Assembly: GCF_030846775.1 (NCBI RefSeq) | Contig: NZ_CP132910.1 | Span: forward strand, 3,010,001 to 3,074,000 | Reading direction: 5' to 3' | DNA length: 64,000 bases | Origin: Geothrix sp. 21YS21S-2 | GTDB taxonomy: Bacteria; Acidobacteriota; Holophagae; Holophagales; Holophagaceae | Shown here: piece by piece, positions 62,265-64,000 of the stretch | Position numbering within the stretch: the stretch's first letter is position 1 | How the letters are laid out: the number at the start of each line of letters is the position of its first letter | The notes under the pieces: generated by a model | Databases searched by the model: none | What the model was told of the DNA's origin: nothing | Seen by the model: only the letters and a program-made list of their open reading frames with translations | Made by a program: the position numbers and the translations under genes

Positions 62265-63530
62265 ATGGCCCGATCGAAGGAAAACTGGACCGGCGCGGTC
62301 GAAGGTACCGCCCTTGCCGCGGAGCTGCACCGCAAGCTGGAGGTCAGCCACCGCCAGGCCAAGGGCCTCATCGACGCTGGCTGCGTCAAGGTCAACGGCC
62401 TGGAGGTCCGCACCTACGGCCAGCGCCTCACGGCCGGGGACGTCATCGACGTGGTCTTCGACCCGGACATGGTCTACAGCGCCCAGCCCAAACCCAGCAG
62501 GTCCGCCGACTGCCCGTTCACGATCCTCCTGGAGGACAAGCACCTCGTCTTCGTGGACAAGCCCGCCGGCCTCCTGACGGTGCCCGCAGAGAAGAACACC
62601 GACCCCTGCCTGGCCGAGGCCCTCACCGACCTGTACCGCCGCCGCGGCTTCAAGCGCTTCCAGCTCTTCATCGCCCACCGCCTGGACCGATTCACCTCCG
62701 GCGTGCTGGTCTTCGCCAAGACCCCCGAGGCCCTCAACGGCCTCAAGCGCATCTTCGACGAGCACCACCTCCACCGCATCTACAAGGCCATCCTCGTGGG
62801 CGAGCTGCCCGAGAACGCCGGGACCCTCTCGGACAAGCTGGTGGAACGGAAGTCCCTGCGCATGCAGGTGGTGCCCGAGAACTCCAAGGCCAAGCACGAC
62901 GTCAAGGGCGCCAAGGTCGCCATCACCCACTACCGCGTGCTGGAGCGCCTCCCGGGGCACACCGTCGTGGAGGTCAAGCTGGAGACGGGCCGGCGCAACC
63001 AGATCCGCGTCCAGTTCGCCGACCGCGGGTTCCCGCTCCTGGGCGACCAGGTCTACGGCAGCCCCAGCCCCATCATCGACCGCCAGGCCCTCCACGCCGA
63101 GCTGCTGGGCTTCCGCCACCCCGTCACCGGCGAATCCGTCACCGCCTCGGCCCCGCTGCCCTCGGACATGGAGAAGGCGCTCAAGGCCCTGCGCACCGCG
63201 CGCCGGGTGGAGCGCGCCGACGCCGGCCTCAAGGGCGAGGCCGACATCTACAAGCCCAAGATCACCGCCGAGCGAAAGCTGGACCGGGTCCGGCGCGCCG
63301 AGCGCTACACCAAGGACGAGCCCCGGCGGGCCCCCTCCGGCCGCGAAGACGCCCCCCGGCCACGCCGCGCCGCGGGCCCCCGCGACGACGCCCCCAGGCC
63401 GCGCCGCGCTGCGGGCCCCGGTGACGACGCCCCCCGGCCGCGCCGGCCCGCCGATGCCCGGCCCGCGGGCGGCAGGCCCGTGGCGAAGCCCACGGGCGGC
63501 TTCCGCAAGCCCGGCCCCAAGAAGGGCTAG
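62265..63530 (+). CDS. RluA-family pseudouridine synthase with repetitive basic tail
   Basis: A 421-residue protein. An S4-type RNA-binding domain at about residues 15-65 (RQAKGLIDAGCVKVNGLEV) is followed by a pseudouridine synthase domain. The catalytic Asp is in HRLDRFTSGVLVFAKT, and later blocks are LETGRRNQIRVQFADRGFPLLGD. RluA-type enzymes modify uridines in 23S rRNA or tRNA; the specific site is not evident. The last 80 residues are Arg/Pro/Ala-rich with three near-identical 13-residue units, probably disordered and RNA-binding. The start at 62265 has GGAGGAG upstream. The stop overlaps that of the convergent MarR gene within CTAG. Confidence 0.92.
   Translation: MARSKENWTGAVEGTALAAELHRKLEVSHRQAKGLIDAGCVKVNGLEVRTYGQRLTAGDVIDVVFDPDMVYSAQPKPSRSADCPFTILLEDKHLVFVDKPAGLLTVPAEKNTDPCLAEALTDLYRRRGFKRFQLFIAHRLDRFTSGVLVFAKTPEALNGLKRIFDEHHLHRIYKAILVGELPENAGTLSDKLVERKSLRMQVVPENSKAKHDVKGAKVAITHYRVLERLPGHTVVEVKLETGRRNQIRVQFADRGFPLLGDQVYGSPSPIIDRQALHAELLGFRHPVTGESVTASAPLPSDMEKALKALRTARRVERADAGLKGEADIYKPKITAERKLDRVRRAERYTKDEPRRAPSGREDAPRPRRAAGPRDDAPRPRRAAGPGDDAPRPRRPADARPAGGRPVAKPTGGFRKPGPKKG
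63348..63464 (+). repeat. 39-bp in-frame tandem repeat in the pseudouridine synthase tail
   Basis: Three copies of a 39-bp unit begin at 63348, 63387 and 63426. They encode DAPRPRRAAGPRD, DAPRPRRAAGPGD and a decayed third copy DAPRPRRPADARP. The unit is a multiple of three, so copy number can change without loss of frame. Confidence 0.85.
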
Positions 63531-64000
63531 TCCGCGGTCTCCAGCCGTTCCTGCATCCCTTCCCGCAGCTTCTGCTGGAGGGCGATGAGGACCCGGTTGT
63601 CCTCGGGCCCCAGGAGTCCGTCGATCTCGCGGCACAGGGCCGTGTGCACCGGGGCGAGCTTGGCCTCCAGCGCACGGCCTTCCGGGGTGAGCTTCACGAG
63701 GCAGCCCCGGCGGTCGTTGGGGTCCTCCCGGCGGCACACCAGACCCGCCTTCACCATGCGGTCCACGAGCCGCGGCACGTCGGCGCTCCTGCTGATGATG
63801 CGGCGGCGCAGCTCCCGGATGAGGTAGCCGTCGTCGGGTCCCCCCTTGAGGATCCGCAGCACGTTGAACTGCTGATCCGTAATGCCGGCGGGCTTGAAGA
63901 GCCGCTCGTCGGAGAGCCGGGTGGCGTACTCCCGGCAAAGGAGGATGGACAGGAGCAGCTCCTGGCCGGGGTCCAGGGGCTTGTTGATGAGGAGCTCTTC
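63527..64000 (-). CDS. MarR-family transcriptional regulator (5' end outside window)
   Basis: The visible 157 codons include the winged-helix core. ITDQQFNVLRILKGGPDDGY leads into the recognition helix region SRSADVPRLVDRMVKAGLV. The wing CRREDPNDRRGCLVKLTPEGR has the conserved Asp-x-Arg of MarR. C-terminal dimerisation helices follow. The reading frame is open to the window edge, so the N-terminus lies outside. MarR proteins repress nearby or own genes in response to phenolic or oxidative signals; the target cannot be seen. It is convergent with the pseudouridine synthase gene, sharing the CTAG that holds both stops. Confidence 0.88.
   Translation of the reverse strand, partial: EELLINKPLDPGQELLLSILLCREYATRLSDERLFKPAGITDQQFNVLRILKGGPDDGYLIRELRRRIISRSADVPRLVDRMVKAGLVCRREDPNDRRGCLVKLTPEGRALEAKLAPVHTALCREIDGLLGPEDNRVLIALQQKLREGMQERLETAD

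Noticed and set aside
63348-63464. Short direct repeats suggesting a CRISPR array
   Set aside because: The repeats are adjacent, have no spacers and are in frame at the end of the pseudouridine synthase gene.

Overview
The window is 64 kb of GC-rich (roughly two-thirds G+C) bacterial chromosome, densely coded, with no insertion sequence, phage, CRISPR or rRNA visible. Gene content suggests an Acidobacteriota genome, most likely of the Holophaga/Geothrix lineage. The pointers are a very large Oar-like TonB receptor with a carboxypeptidase-regulatory N-terminal domain, a secreted prolyl oligopeptidase, a FadL-type porin and a long RpoB. This assignment is inferred from gene content, not from a search.

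Region 1 (1-16194, all minus) is a surface-polysaccharide cluster. It is transcribed from a Wzz-type chain-length protein through rfbACDB (dTDP-L-rhamnose) and rfbFGH (CDP-glucose to the CDP-4-keto-3,6-dideoxyhexose stage). An unusual set follows: a UxaA-type aldonate dehydratase, a mannitol/altronate-type dehydrogenase, an inositol-monophosphatase-like phosphatase, a divergent sugar nucleotidyltransferase, an acetolactate-synthase-like ThDP enzyme, an HpcH/HpaI aldolase, an SDR epimerase and finally a flippase cut by the window edge. Most junctions are ATGA overlaps, so the set looks like one translationally coupled pathway. It is the best candidate here for an undescribed biosynthetic system.

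Region 2 (16368-30433, minus) is the core information-processing cluster: tRNA-Tyr, tRNA-Gly, tRNA-Thr, tuf, rpmG, tRNA-Trp, secE, nusG, rplK, rplA, rplJ, rplL, rpoB, rpoC. RpoB carries an N-terminal insertion with eight paired cysteines.

Region 3 (30444-39336) holds an rRNA/tRNA 2'-O-methyltransferase and a FadL-like porin (minus), an MFS transporter (plus), and an Oar-like TonB receptor and a prolyl oligopeptidase (minus).

Region 4 (39477-44499, minus) is a five-gene operon: an isopropylmalate/isocitrate-type dehydrogenase, an HMG-CoA-lyase-like enzyme, a CaiB-type CoA-transferase and LeuC/LeuD-type dehydratase subunits. Together these could link acetyl-CoA plus pyruvate, (R)-citramalyl-CoA, citramalate, citraconate, 3-methylmalate and 2-oxobutyrate. 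An AAA ATPase with a DUF4143-type C-terminus and recN follow (minus).

Region 5 (48133-57602, plus) is a methionine operon under a SAM-I riboswitch: metY, a short metX, aspartate kinase, a bifunctional MTHFR with a degenerate homocysteine-methyltransferase domain, a [2Fe-2S] ferredoxin and full-length metH. Adjacent genes overlap throughout.

Region 6 (57618-64000) has a 61-residue unknown protein (minus), a uracil-DNA-glycosylase-like protein, a YwiC-like membrane protein, an M16 peptidase and an RluA-type pseudouridine synthase with a repetitive basic tail (plus). A MarR-family regulator (minus) runs off the right edge.
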